Below, piece by piece: positions 33,949-42,271 of a DNA stretch of 64,000 bases. The notes under the pieces were generated by a model, which searched no databases, was not told where the DNA came from, and saw nothing but the letters and a program-made list of their open reading frames with translations. Both the position numbers and the translations under genes were made by a program. Source of the DNA: Paenibacillus oceani. Lineage in GTDB: Bacteria; Bacillota; Bacilli; Paenibacillales; NBRC-103111. The stretch spans positions 62,001 to 126,000 of the forward strand of contig NZ_JACXJA010000001.1 in assembly GCF_014705615.1 (NCBI RefSeq), read 5' to 3'. Within the stretch, counting starts at the first letter, position 1, and each line of letters opens with the position of its first letter.

Positions 33949-36896
33949 AAACGACTACGGCGCCGATAACGGTTCACGTACGATGGATTGCGTCCGGCTC
34001 CTTCTGGATGCGCGCCGAGCAGGGCGGATTCGCCCTGGATTCACTGGCGCAAAAGCAGCTGCTGTTCGCTTGGCACGAATCGTCCTTTTACGGCACGTTC
34101 ATCGAAGTGCTCGAGCTGGATCGGCAGGAGGGCGTATTGCTGCCGGCTCTGGAAGCCGCCGACTACTTCGCGCTGCCTGCATGGAACCCGCATGCTCCGA
34201 TCCGCTGGAGCGACGAGGCGAAGCCGCTGCATCACGTCTCCCGCCTGATTACCGAAGCGGTTAAGGATCGGAACCTCGTACCCGACTTTGCCAAATGGAA
34301 AGCCGGCGGATGGGGCTGGAAGCTGATGAACGAAGACGCCTATGCAACGGCGCTTGGCTTGTCTTCGGTGACGTATCCTCCTTATTTCGACGACTGGATT
34401 CAACTGATTATGGAGGCCCGCTACCCCGATATGGAAGTGGTCCTTCACGGTGCAGAGCGGAAGCGGCGGGCCGCGCTTTCGGCAGTCCCGCCCGCCTCCG
34501 ATGCAGATGATCCGGCGGCGGAGACGACGGCAGAGACGGGTTCAGGCGAGTCTGCCGCGATCCCGCTTGAAGAGTTGTGGACGGATGAGCGCGACTGGCT
34601 CGTCTCGATCGGATGGATTCCCGACGAAGCTCCGTTCCGGCCCGCCTTGCGTCTGACCGAGCCCGATCAGGAGGAAGCCTGGTCGCTGACGGTGATTTTG
34701 CAGGACCGGAGCAATCCGGAGCGGATCGTCGACTGCGACGCGGACGGACGGCCCGCCGGCAACTGTCCGGAGGAATGGCTTCCGTTTGCCGCCTCGCGGA
34801 TTCGTCAGGCTTTTGCCAAATGGACGGCCATCATTCCATGGCTGCAGGCGGATAGAGCCGAATCCGGAGAAGAGAGCTTGTCCATCCGGACGGAGATCGA
34901 CTACGCGGAGGCATGGGATTTTCTTACCGACAAAAGTATTCGTCTGGCCGAAGTCGGCCAATCGGTACTGCTGCCCGCCTGGTGGGAACAGCTTCGAAAA
35001 ACGAAGCCCCGGCTGAAAGCGAAAGTGCGGCCGGGCGTAGGCGGAGCCAGCCAATCGCTGTTCGGCCTGAGCGGCATCGTCCAGTTCGACTGGCGGCTCG
35101 CAATCGGAGACGCCGAGCTGGAAGAGATCGAGTTCCGCAGCCTGGTCGATGGCAACCGACAGCTGGTTCGCGTTCGCGGACGCTGGGTGCTGCTCGATCC
35201 CGAAATGCTGCAGCAGGTACAGCAGTGGATACGTCAAGTGCGCAAGAAGAAGGGATTGTCCTTTCGCGACGTGTTGGAGATGCATCTCCTCGGACCTCAG
35301 GATGGCGAAGCTTCCGGAGATGACGGCGATCCGCGCGACTCTACGGACGCCCTGCGCGTTGAAGTGGAGCTTAACGAGCATCTGCGCGGCTTTATTCGCC
35401 AATTGGGCCGCGCCCAGAGCGTGACGGAGCTGGAGACGCCCGCCGGCTTCCACGGCTCCCTGCGCCATTATCAGGTGCTGGGCGCCTCCTGGCTTTTGTT
35501 TTTGCGCAAGTTCGGGCTCGGGGGCTGTCTGGCGGACGACATGGGGCTGGGCAAAACGATCCAATGGATCACTTACCTGCTGGCCGTTCGCGAGCGGGAA
35601 CAGCCGCAGTCGCCATCGCTGCTCGTCTGTCCGACCTCGGTGCTCGGCAATTGGCAGAAGGAGCTGGAGAAGTTCGCGCCGTCTCTGAACGTCCGGCTGC
35701 ACTACGGACCCGGCCGGGCCAAAGGCGAGAAGTTCGCCGAAGCCGTGCAGGACTGCGATCTCGTGCTCACTTCCTACGCCTTGTCGCATCTGGACGAAGC
35801 CGAGCTTACGAGTGTTCATTGGAGCTCCGTCTGCTTGGACGAGGCACAAAATATTAAAAATGCTTATACAAAGCAAGCCACGTCGATCCGCAAGCTGGAC
35901 GCCGATCACCGGATTGCCATGACCGGCACGCCGATCGAGAACCGGCTCACCGAGCTGTGGTCGATCTTCGATTTCCTGAATCCGGGTTATCTCGGCAACC
36001 TGCGCTCCTTCACGGAACGGTTCTCGAACAAGATCGAGAAGACGCAGGACAAGGAACTGATCGGTCAGGTACAGAAGCTCGTACAGCCTTTTCTGCTGAG
36101 AAGGGTCAAGAGCGATCCGGCGATCGAACTCGATCTGCCGGAGAAGATGGAGTCCAAGGCGTACGTCTCGTTAACGGTCGAGCAGGCAACCTTGTACGAG
36201 AACGTGATCGGCGATCTGTTCGAACGGCTCGACCGGCTTCCGCCGATGGAACGGCGGGGGCTGATCCTGGCCGCGCTGACCAAGCTGAAGCAAATCTGCG
36301 ACCACCCGGTCGCCTATACGAAGGAAAGTCCCGCTGCCACGGGTCAAGTATCCCGATCGCAGAAGCTGGAGCGGCTGCTGGACATGGTCAGGGAACTCCG
36401 GCTGGAAGGCGACAGCTGTCTGATCTTCACGCAGTTCGTCGAAGTCGGCCATCTGCTGCAGCGGGTACTGGCTAGGGAGACGAAGGAAGAGATTATGTTC
36501 CTGCACGGCGGGACGCCGAAGGCCCAGCGCGACCGGATGATCGAACGCTACCAGTCGGAGAACGGGGGCGGAGTCTTCCTGCTGTCGCTGAAGGCCGGAG
36601 GCATCGGGCTTAACCTGACCGCGGCGAACCACGTCTTCCACTTCGACCGGTGGTGGAACCCCGCCGTCGAAAACCAGGCGACCGACCGGGCGTTCCGGAT
36701 CGGTCAGACGAAGCGGGTGCAGGTGCACAAATTCGTTACGCTCGGCACGCTGGAGGAGAAAATCGACGAGATGATCGAGCGCAAACAATCGCTCAGCAAA
36801 CAAATCGTCGGCGCCGGCGAGCAATGGATTACGGAGATGTCGACAGACGAACTGAAAGATCTGTTCTCTCTGCGGCGGCAATGGGTGGAAGTGTAA
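33945..36896 (+). CDS. SNF2-family DEAD/DEAH-box helicase
   Basis: A 983-residue ATP-dependent DNA translocase. Walker A is D-D-M-G-L-G-K-T with Lys537; the Walker B equivalent is L-D-E-A-Q-N near 631; motif III is M-T-G-T-P-I-E-N-R; the C-terminal helicase domain contains F-T-Q-F, S-L-K-A-G-G-I-G-L-N-L-T and Q-A-T-D-R-A-F-R-I-G-Q motifs. The first 430 residues are the poorly conserved N-terminal region usual for bacterial SNF2 proteins. It begins inside the SWIM gene's last codons. I saw no methylase or phospholipase-D gene beside it, so a DISARM or similar defence locus is not indicated. Confidence 0.92.
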   Translation: MKTTTAPITVHVRWIASGSFWMRAEQGGFALDSLAQKQLLFAWHESSFYGTFIEVLELDRQEGVLLPALEAADYFALPAWNPHAPIRWSDEAKPLHHVSRLITEAVKDRNLVPDFAKWKAGGWGWKLMNEDAYATALGLSSVTYPPYFDDWIQLIMEARYPDMEVVLHGAERKRRAALSAVPPASDADDPAAETTAETGSGESAAIPLEELWTDERDWLVSIGWIPDEAPFRPALRLTEPDQEEAWSLTVILQDRSNPERIVDCDADGRPAGNCPEEWLPFAASRIRQAFAKWTAIIPWLQADRAESGEESLSIRTEIDYAEAWDFLTDKSIRLAEVGQSVLLPAWWEQLRKTKPRLKAKVRPGVGGASQSLFGLSGIVQFDWRLAIGDAELEEIEFRSLVDGNRQLVRVRGRWVLLDPEMLQQVQQWIRQVRKKKGLSFRDVLEMHLLGPQDGEASGDDGDPRDSTDALRVEVELNEHLRGFIRQLGRAQSVTELETPAGFHGSLRHYQVLGASWLLFLRKFGLGGCLADDMGLGKTIQWITYLLAVREREQPQSPSLLVCPTSVLGNWQKELEKFAPSLNVRLHYGPGRAKGEKFAEAVQDCDLVLTSYALSHLDEAELTSVHWSSVCLDEAQNIKNAYTKQATSIRKLDADHRIAMTGTPIENRLTELWSIFDFLNPGYLGNLRSFTERFSNKIEKTQDKELIGQVQKLVQPFLLRRVKSDPAIELDLPEKMESKAYVSLTVEQATLYENVIGDLFERLDRLPPMERRGLILAALTKLKQICDHPVAYTKESPAATGQVSRSQKLERLLDMVRELRLEGDSCLIFTQFVEVGHLLQRVLARETKEEIMFLHGGTPKAQRDRMIERYQSENGGGVFLLSLKAGGIGLNLTAANHVFHFDRWWNPAVENQATDRAFRIGQTKRVQVHKFVTLGTLEEKIDEMIERKQSLSKQIVGAGEQWITEMSTDELKDLFSLRRQWVEV

Positions 36897-36930
36897 CCCG
36901 GCATGGGTTCCTGCCGTCGCCTATCCGATC

Positions 36931-36962
36931 AAAAGCCCCTTCCTTGAAGGACAGGGGCTTTT
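36931..36962 (+). terminator. Terminator between helicase and stalk-domain gene
   Basis: AAAAGCCCCT pairs with AGGGGCTTTT around a 12-nt partly paired loop. T-rich on both sides, so it may work in both directions. Confidence 0.85.
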
Positions 36963-36984
36963 GTTCATTCGTTCAGAGTGATCA

Positions 36985-37614
36985 TTAATCCTCCAAGGTA
37001 ATATAAAGGCTCACAGTTTTCGATTTGCCCCGGCACTCGGTCAACCTGTAAGAGGTTCCGTCCTCGCCCTTCACGGCCTCCAAGGAATTGCAGCTGGTTG
37101 AATAGATAATGCGATCATCCAGCTCCGACTTCGTATAGTCCACAAAGTAATGATACATATAACCGTCGAAAACCACGGATGTCGGAAGCGGCCCAGCATC
37201 GATGGTCTGACGGGCGATCCGAATCCAATCGGGCTTTTTCTGCAGCGTGTTATATAGAAACTCCGCGAACCGTTCCCGGTCCACATGGCGATTCTGGATA
37301 TCGCCGTTGAGCGGGGCCGTACTGTAGCTGTACGTCTTGGGCATAAGCGCAAAGGGAGCGGCGCTGATCGATATGGACCCTTGATCTCCGTCGTAATATA
37401 CCTTCGCTCCAAGCGCCTCGGATACGAACCGCAGCGGCACGTACGTGCTCCCGTTATGGCTGAGGATCGCCTGTTCCGGCGGAAGCTCCTTCTGCTCTCC
37501 GTTGACGAACAGCTTCACCGGAAATAACGCCATCTCCAGCGTACCGGATGCGTAAGCAAATGGGGCAAACGCCAGCAAGATCCCGAATAACGTACCGCAT
37601 ATAAATTTCTTCAC
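36985..37614 (-). CDS. Secreted stalk-domain protein
   Basis: The 209-residue protein has a signal peptide (M-K-K-F-I-C-G to A-Y-A-S near residue 23) and one stalk domain at about 33-87: L-F-V-N-G-E-Q, then S-T-Y-V-P-L-R-F-V-S-E-A-L-G-A-K-V-Y-Y-D, and S-I-S-I. The second half is unrecognised. The divergent gene at 37762 carries related stalk domains and the two share a 147-bp promoter region, so they may be co-regulated cell-surface proteins. Confidence 0.8.
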   Translation of the reverse strand: MKKFICGTLFGILLAFAPFAYASGTLEMALFPVKLFVNGEQKELPPEQAILSHNGSTYVPLRFVSEALGAKVYYDGDQGSISISAAPFALMPKTYSYSTAPLNGDIQNRHVDRERFAEFLYNTLQKKPDWIRIARQTIDAGPLPTSVVFDGYMYHYFVDYTKSELDDRIIYSTSCNSLEAVKGEDGTSYRLTECRGKSKTVSLYITLED

Positions 37615-37761
37615 TACCCTATACCTCCTTTTTTACCAAATATACACATGTAAAGTAATAAAGTTTCGGTTCATCTTCATCTTTTGCAACATTTTCCCAA
37701 TCCCTCCCGTTAATAAAGGTACAATCTGAATGAAACCAACAAACGGTAGGAGGTATACCCG

Positions 37762-40245
37762 TTGAAAAAACCGATTCTTACCGGCCTGCTTGTAGTTGCT
37801 ATGGCCGCCGCGCTAACACCGCCCGGGAATCAACCGCCTCTGCAGGTACATGCAGCTGCAAGCGAAGAAGGCAGCGACATCCAAATCCGCCTGAACGGAC
37901 AGCCTTTTCGCGATGACCGCAATCCCCTGCTCGTGGAGGGGGTTACCCTTGTTCCGCTGCGCAATATCGCGGAAGCGCTCGGAGCGGAAGTGAAGTGGGA
38001 CGAGACCACCCAATCGGTCCTGCTGCGCAAAGACACCTCCGAGATCGTACTCACCGTGGGCTCTGCAGACGCGGTCAAAAACGGCCAGCCGATCCGGCTG
38101 GAAGCGGCTCCCCGCCTGAGCGGCGACATCACGATGGTCCCTCTCCGCTTCATCGGCGAATCGTTTGATACGCTCGTCACTTGGAACGACGCCACACGTA
38201 CCGTGTCGATCGATCCGCTGCAAGCGCTGCCGACGGTTGGCAGCTATGACAATTTGAAAGCGCTGCTGGAGAAGACACAGGTGGTGTCCGGCTCAACCAG
38301 CGACCTAAGACTGTTCAGAGAAAACAGCAGTACCGCCGTGATGGAAAAGTCGGAGACGTCGAATGCCATCAGCCAGTCGGATAGCGTCGCGGCAGCGCCT
38401 GCGGCACCCGCCGAGGCGAAAGCCAAACAGTCGGAAAGCGGCGAGTATTCCCAAACCAACACACAAGTCGAAGGCGTGGACGAAGCAGACGTCGTGAAGA
38501 CGGACGGCACTTATATGTACCAGGTGAACCGGGGACGCGTCATCATTACGAAGGCGTTTCCTTCGAACGAAATGAAAGTAGAAAGCGTGGTCGATTTCGA
38601 CGGTCAATCATTTCGGCCCAGCGAGCTCTACGTAGATGATAAGCACATGATCGTCATCGGCACGACCAACCGGAATGTGAATAACCCTGCCGCCGAACCG
38701 ATGCCGGCTCCTGTCGAAGCCCCGGGCGGCGTCATGATCAAAATCGCGCCCGTGCTTCCTTCATCCTCCGTCACCAAAGCGGTCGTCTACGACATTACCG
38801 ACAAATCGGCGCCGAAAAAGCAGCGCGAGCTCGAGCTGGACGGCAATTACGTCTCATCCCGGAAAATCGGCGACGCCGTTTATTTGATCACGAACAAAAA
38901 CGCGCGTTATTCGTTTCTGGCCAAGCCGGCAACCGGCGTCGCAACCGAAGACGAGGCAAAGAAACATGCCCCCTCATACCGGGACACAGCCGTCTCGGAC
39001 GAATGGAAGGCGATCGATTACGGCGAGATCCGCTATTTCCCGGACTCTCCGGAAGCAAACTATATGCTGATCGGCGGTTTTAATCTGAGCCGTCCCGGCC
39101 AAGCTATGGACGTATCGGCCTACCTCGGCTCCGGGCAGAACGTATTCGCCTCGGAGAACAACTTGTATGCCGCCGTCAGCAAGACGGAACCGATCCGCAT
39201 CATGCCGGCGGAGATCCGCCACGATTCGGCGGCCCCCGCGACGCCAGGACCGGATGCCAGAATTCAAGGCTGGGTCGAGCCGCCGGCTTACGAACGTAAA
39301 ACCGTCGTCTACAAATTCCGGCTGGAGCAGGGCAAGACCAAATTCGTCACTCAGGGGGACGCACCCGGTGCGGTGCTGAACCAGTTTTCGATGGATGAGC
39401 ACAACGGCATTTTCCGCATCGCCACGACGAAGGGCGACATGTGGAGAACGGACGAGAATACGTCGAAGAACAACCTGTACACGCTGGACGAAGCGCTGAA
39501 GCCGCTCGGCAAAATCGAGGGAATCGCTCCGGGAGAGCGGATCTATTCGGTCCGGTTTATGGGCAACCGCGCCTACATGGTCACATTCAAGAATACCGAT
39601 CCGTTGTTCGCCCTCGATCTTACGAATCCGGCGAACCCTACCGTTCTCGGCGCGCTTAAAATTCCGGGCTTCAGCGATTACTTGCATCCTTACGACGAGA
39701 ACCACCTGATCGGCTTCGGCAAAGAAACGGTCGAGGTTCCGGTCAAAGGCGTCAAAAACCCGAATCCGGCGACGATGGTATATGTGCAAGGCATGAAGCT
39801 CTCGTTATTTGACGTAACGGACGTCTCGAACCCGGTTGAGAAACATAAAGAGGTGATCGGCAGCCGGGGAACGGACTCGGAACTGCTCCGCAATCATAAA
39901 GCGCTGCTGTACTCCAAAGAAACCAATTTGCTGGCGTTCCCCGTTACGGTTTATGAGTCGACGGATTCCGCAGCGGACGGCTTTACTACCGGCTCAGGCA
40001 AATTTTCGTTCCAGGGAGCTTATGTATATCGTCTTGATCTGCAGAGCGGGTTTGATCGCAAGGCGTCCATCACGCACATAAGCGAAGAGGAGAAAAAGAA
40101 GGCGGGCAACGGCTGGTACGGCAGCGATCGCAATGTAGAACGCATTCTGTATATCGGGGATACGCTTTATACGTTGTCCAAAGGGATGATTAAAGCAAAC
40201 GACCTGTCTACTTTCGTGGAAAAAGACAGCTTGACTCTTCCTTAA
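37762..40245 (+). CDS. Secreted stalk-domain plus beta-propeller protein (Beta_propel family)
   Basis: The 827-residue protein starts at TTG 37762 behind a strong TAGGAGGTAT site. A signal peptide ends near residue 32. Two stalk-like units span about 40-155 (L-V-P-L-R-N-I-A-E-A-L-G-A-E-V-K-W-D and M-V-P-L-R-F-I-G-E-S-F). After an Ala/Ser/Glu-rich linker, residues from about 228 (T-Q-V-E-G-V-D-E-A-D-V-V-K-T-D-G) match the secreted beta-propeller family distantly related to WD40. The function of this family is not known; it is extracellular. Confidence 0.85.
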   Translation: MKKPILTGLLVVAMAAALTPPGNQPPLQVHAAASEEGSDIQIRLNGQPFRDDRNPLLVEGVTLVPLRNIAEALGAEVKWDETTQSVLLRKDTSEIVLTVGSADAVKNGQPIRLEAAPRLSGDITMVPLRFIGESFDTLVTWNDATRTVSIDPLQALPTVGSYDNLKALLEKTQVVSGSTSDLRLFRENSSTAVMEKSETSNAISQSDSVAAAPAAPAEAKAKQSESGEYSQTNTQVEGVDEADVVKTDGTYMYQVNRGRVIITKAFPSNEMKVESVVDFDGQSFRPSELYVDDKHMIVIGTTNRNVNNPAAEPMPAPVEAPGGVMIKIAPVLPSSSVTKAVVYDITDKSAPKKQRELELDGNYVSSRKIGDAVYLITNKNARYSFLAKPATGVATEDEAKKHAPSYRDTAVSDEWKAIDYGEIRYFPDSPEANYMLIGGFNLSRPGQAMDVSAYLGSGQNVFASENNLYAAVSKTEPIRIMPAEIRHDSAAPATPGPDARIQGWVEPPAYERKTVVYKFRLEQGKTKFVTQGDAPGAVLNQFSMDEHNGIFRIATTKGDMWRTDENTSKNNLYTLDEALKPLGKIEGIAPGERIYSVRFMGNRAYMVTFKNTDPLFALDLTNPANPTVLGALKIPGFSDYLHPYDENHLIGFGKETVEVPVKGVKNPNPATMVYVQGMKLSLFDVTDVSNPVEKHKEVIGSRGTDSELLRNHKALLYSKETNLLAFPVTVYESTDSAADGFTTGSGKFSFQGAYVYRLDLQSGFDRKASITHISEEEKKKAGNGWYGSDRNVERILYIGDTLYTLSKGMIKANDLSTFVEKDSLTLP

Positions 40246-40300
40246 CCGGCTCGGTGAGAAGGGGAAGCCTGCGCCCCTCCAAATCGACCGTTTACACAAA

Positions 40301-40384
40301 AAAACCTCCAGTCTTGCGCTATAGGTCCGATTCGCCGGTTCATCCAACGAACGGGCAGCCTATAACGCAGTCTGGAGGTTTTTT
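40301..40384. terminator. Long bidirectional terminator hairpin
   Basis: AAAACCTCCAG and TATAGG on the left pair with CCTATA and CTGGAGGTTTT on the right, with a short internal bulge and a loop of about 35 nt. It lies between the convergent beta-propeller and TerC genes and has A and T runs on its outer sides. Confidence 0.85.
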
Positions 40385-40415
40385 ACTTTAAAGCGGCCGT
40401 CCTGTTTGAACTAGA

Positions 40416-41129
40416 TCAAGACGCTTTGGATGGCTCGCTTCCGTTCCGCGATCCGTCTACCGCTTTGTTTGCGCGCGACTTCTTGATCGCATAACCGGCA
40501 CTCATAACGCCTACGACGACGAGAACAACGATCGTCCATTTCAGGAATCCTGTGCCTATCCATGCTTTCACAAAGTTCTCACCCACCATCATCTTACCAG
40601 CGGTCAAAGCGAGAACCCCTGCCCCGATATACAGCGTAGCGGGGAATTTCTCCAGCAGCTTCAGGATCAGCGTGCTGCCCCATACCATGATCGGTACGCT
40701 GATAGCCAGTCCGATTACGACGAGTATGAAGTCCCCATGCGCAGCTCCAGCGACGGCCAGAATGTTGTCGATCCCCATAACGGCGTCTGCAATGACGATG
40801 GTCCGGATCGCAGCGGCGAGCGTCGTGCCCGCTTTCACGTTATCATGACCTTTATCGTCGATTAGCAGCTTGATCGCGATCCATACGAGGAACGCTCCGC
40901 CCGCAAGCAGCAAGCCCGGTATTTTGAGCAGCCATACAACCGCAAGCGTCGCAGCAGCGCGGATCACGACAGCCCCTACCGTCCCCCATATAACTGCTTT
41001 CTTCTGTTGTTCCTTCGGCAAGTTCCGAGCTGCCATCCCGATGACTATCGCGTTGTCCCCGGCAAGCACCAGGTCAATGACGATAATGGCGAGCAAGGCA
41101 GACCACATGTCAGCAGTGAACCATTCCAT
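40416..41129 (-). CDS. TerC-family integral membrane protein, manganese-riboswitch controlled
   Basis: The 237-residue protein has about seven membrane helices and the TerC hallmarks D-L-V-L-A-G-D-N-A-I-V-I-G (residues about 19-31) and a second repeat D-A-V-M-G-I-D-N-I-L-A-V-A with membrane aspartates. I start it at ATG 41129, which follows TAGGAGGGATC; the frame extends upstream into the riboswitch by chance. Members such as YceF/YkoY of Bacillus export Mn2+ or help metallate exported enzymes. The yybP-ykoY aptamer upstream strongly supports a manganese role here. Confidence 0.9.
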   Translation of the reverse strand: MEWFTADMWSALLAIIVIDLVLAGDNAIVIGMAARNLPKEQQKKAVIWGTVGAVVIRAAATLAVVWLLKIPGLLLAGGAFLVWIAIKLLIDDKGHDNVKAGTTLAAAIRTIVIADAVMGIDNILAVAGAAHGDFILVVIGLAISVPIMVWGSTLILKLLEKFPATLYIGAGVLALTAGKMMVGENFVKAWIGTGFLKWTIVVLVVVGVMSAGYAIKKSRANKAVDGSRNGSEPSKAS

Positions 41130-41183
41130 CCTGATCCCTCCTAAATTGGTTGTCGGACAAGCGCCGCTTTGTCTGGACACAAC

Positions 41184-41220
41184 AAAAACGACCTCACCCT
41201 TACTGGCAAAGGCCGTTTTT
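41184..41220 (-). terminator. Second leader hairpin upstream of terC
   Basis: On the minus strand AACGGCCT pairs with AGGTCGTT, followed by TTTTTG. It carries CCTTTGCC like the first hairpin and lies between that and the ribosome site. Confidence 0.65.
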
Positions 41221-41229
41221 CGAAAAACG

Positions 41230-41348
41230 AAAAGACCTTTACCCTGTTCGGCAAAGGTCTTGCTTACAACGGTAGACGTTGCCAACAAAGCCGAGGACGG
41301 TTCGCGTCCCGTAATGACGACTTTGCTGTAGTAGCTACTCCCCTTTGA
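41230..41348 (-). promoter_or_regulatory. yybP-ykoY manganese riboswitch with expression-platform hairpin
   Basis: Reading the minus strand from 41348: CAAAGGGGAGTAGC, then GTCGTC..GGGACGCG and a distal stem, then AAGACCTTTGCC. These are the conserved loops of the yybP-ykoY aptamer; P1 pairs CAAAGG (41343-41348) with CCTTTG (41252-41257). The same CCTTTGCC also pairs with GGGTAAAGG to form a hairpin (about 41230-41259) followed by TTTTCGTTTTT, an intrinsic terminator. Mn2+ binding would hold P1 and let transcription through, the known ON behaviour of the class. A promoter lies upstream at 41362-41391. Confidence 0.88.
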
Positions 41349-41361
41349 TGCGATTGTTGTT

Positions 41362-41391
41362 ATTGTAACTGATCGTTCACATTTTAGTCAA
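41362..41391 (-). promoter_or_regulatory. Sigma-A promoter of the terC riboswitch transcript
   Basis: On the minus strand TTGACT (41391-41386) and TACAAT (41367-41362) are 18 bp apart, just upstream of the aptamer. Confidence 0.7.
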
Positions 41392-41439
41392 GCTTATGTG
41401 AGGTTTCTGTTTTGTATCATTTTCATGAAGCTGTACCTG

Positions 41440-41847
41440 TTACTTGGCTTTGGCCGCTTCGATCTTTTTGTTCGTCTCTTCTTCCGCTGCCCGGAAAATC
41501 GTATTGTAATCTCCGTCCATAACGACTTTCGGCACGGTTTTGGCATAAGGAGTGAGCAGCGTACTGTCGTAACGGGACTTGAACGGGATCGGAGCAAAGT
41601 TGTTGTAGAAAGCCGCTTTTAAGTTCTTGTCCTTAAAAAGGCTGTCTTGACCGTACACTTGAATGACCGCTTCTTTTTGCAGTACCGGCATGACTCCGAT
41701 TCTCGACAGCTTCGTCTGAACTTCATCGGACAGCAGGTACGCAATCGCCTTCATCGCCTGATCTTTCTGCTTGGACATCGAACGTTCGTTCCAGCTTTTG
41801 CGATCGACGAATATGGCCGTCCAGCAAATCGCCTCGGCGCCAAATAA
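41440..41847 (-). pseudogene. C-terminal remnant of a sugar ABC substrate-binding protein
   Basis: About 130 codons match the last part of a family-1 solute-binding protein: A-M-K-A-I-A-Y-L-L-S-D-E-V-Q-T-K-L-S-R-I-G, then V-M-P-V-L, F-Y-N-N-F-A-P-I-P, and V-V-M-D-G-D-Y-N-T-I-F. There is no start, signal peptide or N-terminal lobe. The coding similarity stops near 41847, exactly where a dispersed repeat begins, so the 5' part was lost at that junction. No permease genes adjoin. It is non-functional. Confidence 0.8.
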
Positions 41848-41859
41848 CAAAATAAAAAG

Positions 41860-42045
41860 TCTTTAGCTCCCTATTTTCGGCCTAGCCGAAAGATTGAAGC
41901 GAATAAAGGCGATTTATACCGCTTATTTCAACCAACTGATGAGGTCTGCAGCTTTTCTGCCGATTTTAAAGGCTTCAAACCGCTCTTATTCGCTGCATGA
42001 CGGCGGTCGGTTCACCACCTTCCTTCCGCCTATAAGCAGGGTACA
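41860..42045. repeat. Dispersed intergenic repeat, copy A
   Basis: Blocks shared with copy B in the same order: the head ending GAAGCGAATAAAGG (about 41896-41909), CTTATTTCAACCAACT (41922-41937 and 61584-61599), CAAACCGCTCTTATT (41976-41990 and 61638-61652) and ATAAGCAGGGT (42032-42042 and 61721-61731). It is noncoding on both strands and lies between a gene remnant and the RCC1 gene's terminator. The rest of the gap to 42200 holds nothing I can name. Confidence 0.75.
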
Positions 42046-42199
42046 GCGCCGAGTGATCACGCTGAGCAACCGGGACACTTGCTGCCACGGTTAAGGAACG
42101 CTTCTACGAGGCGAACTAGGCGAATCCTTTTCCCATCAGAATGCCTCTGCATAAACGGTAGTTTCCCTTTATTTCAATGTTTCGGTTCGCTTTTACGAC

Positions 42200-42236
42200 A
42201 AAAGAGCTAGGCGCCGGAATGGCACTTAGCTCTTTT
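42200..42236 (-). terminator. Terminator of the RCC1-repeat gene
   Basis: AAAAGAGCTA pairs with TAGCTCTTTT around a 16-nt loop; on the minus strand further T follows. It lies 36 bp after the stop. Confidence 0.85.
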
Positions 42237-42271
42237 TGTGATTGTATCTTGACGGTTGCTGCGTCACTCGA

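Noticed and set aside
32332..36896. SWIM/SNF2 pair as part of a DISARM-like or other phage-defence locus
   Set aside because: No methyltransferase, phospholipase-D or other defence partner is adjacent; the pair alone is common in Bacilli.
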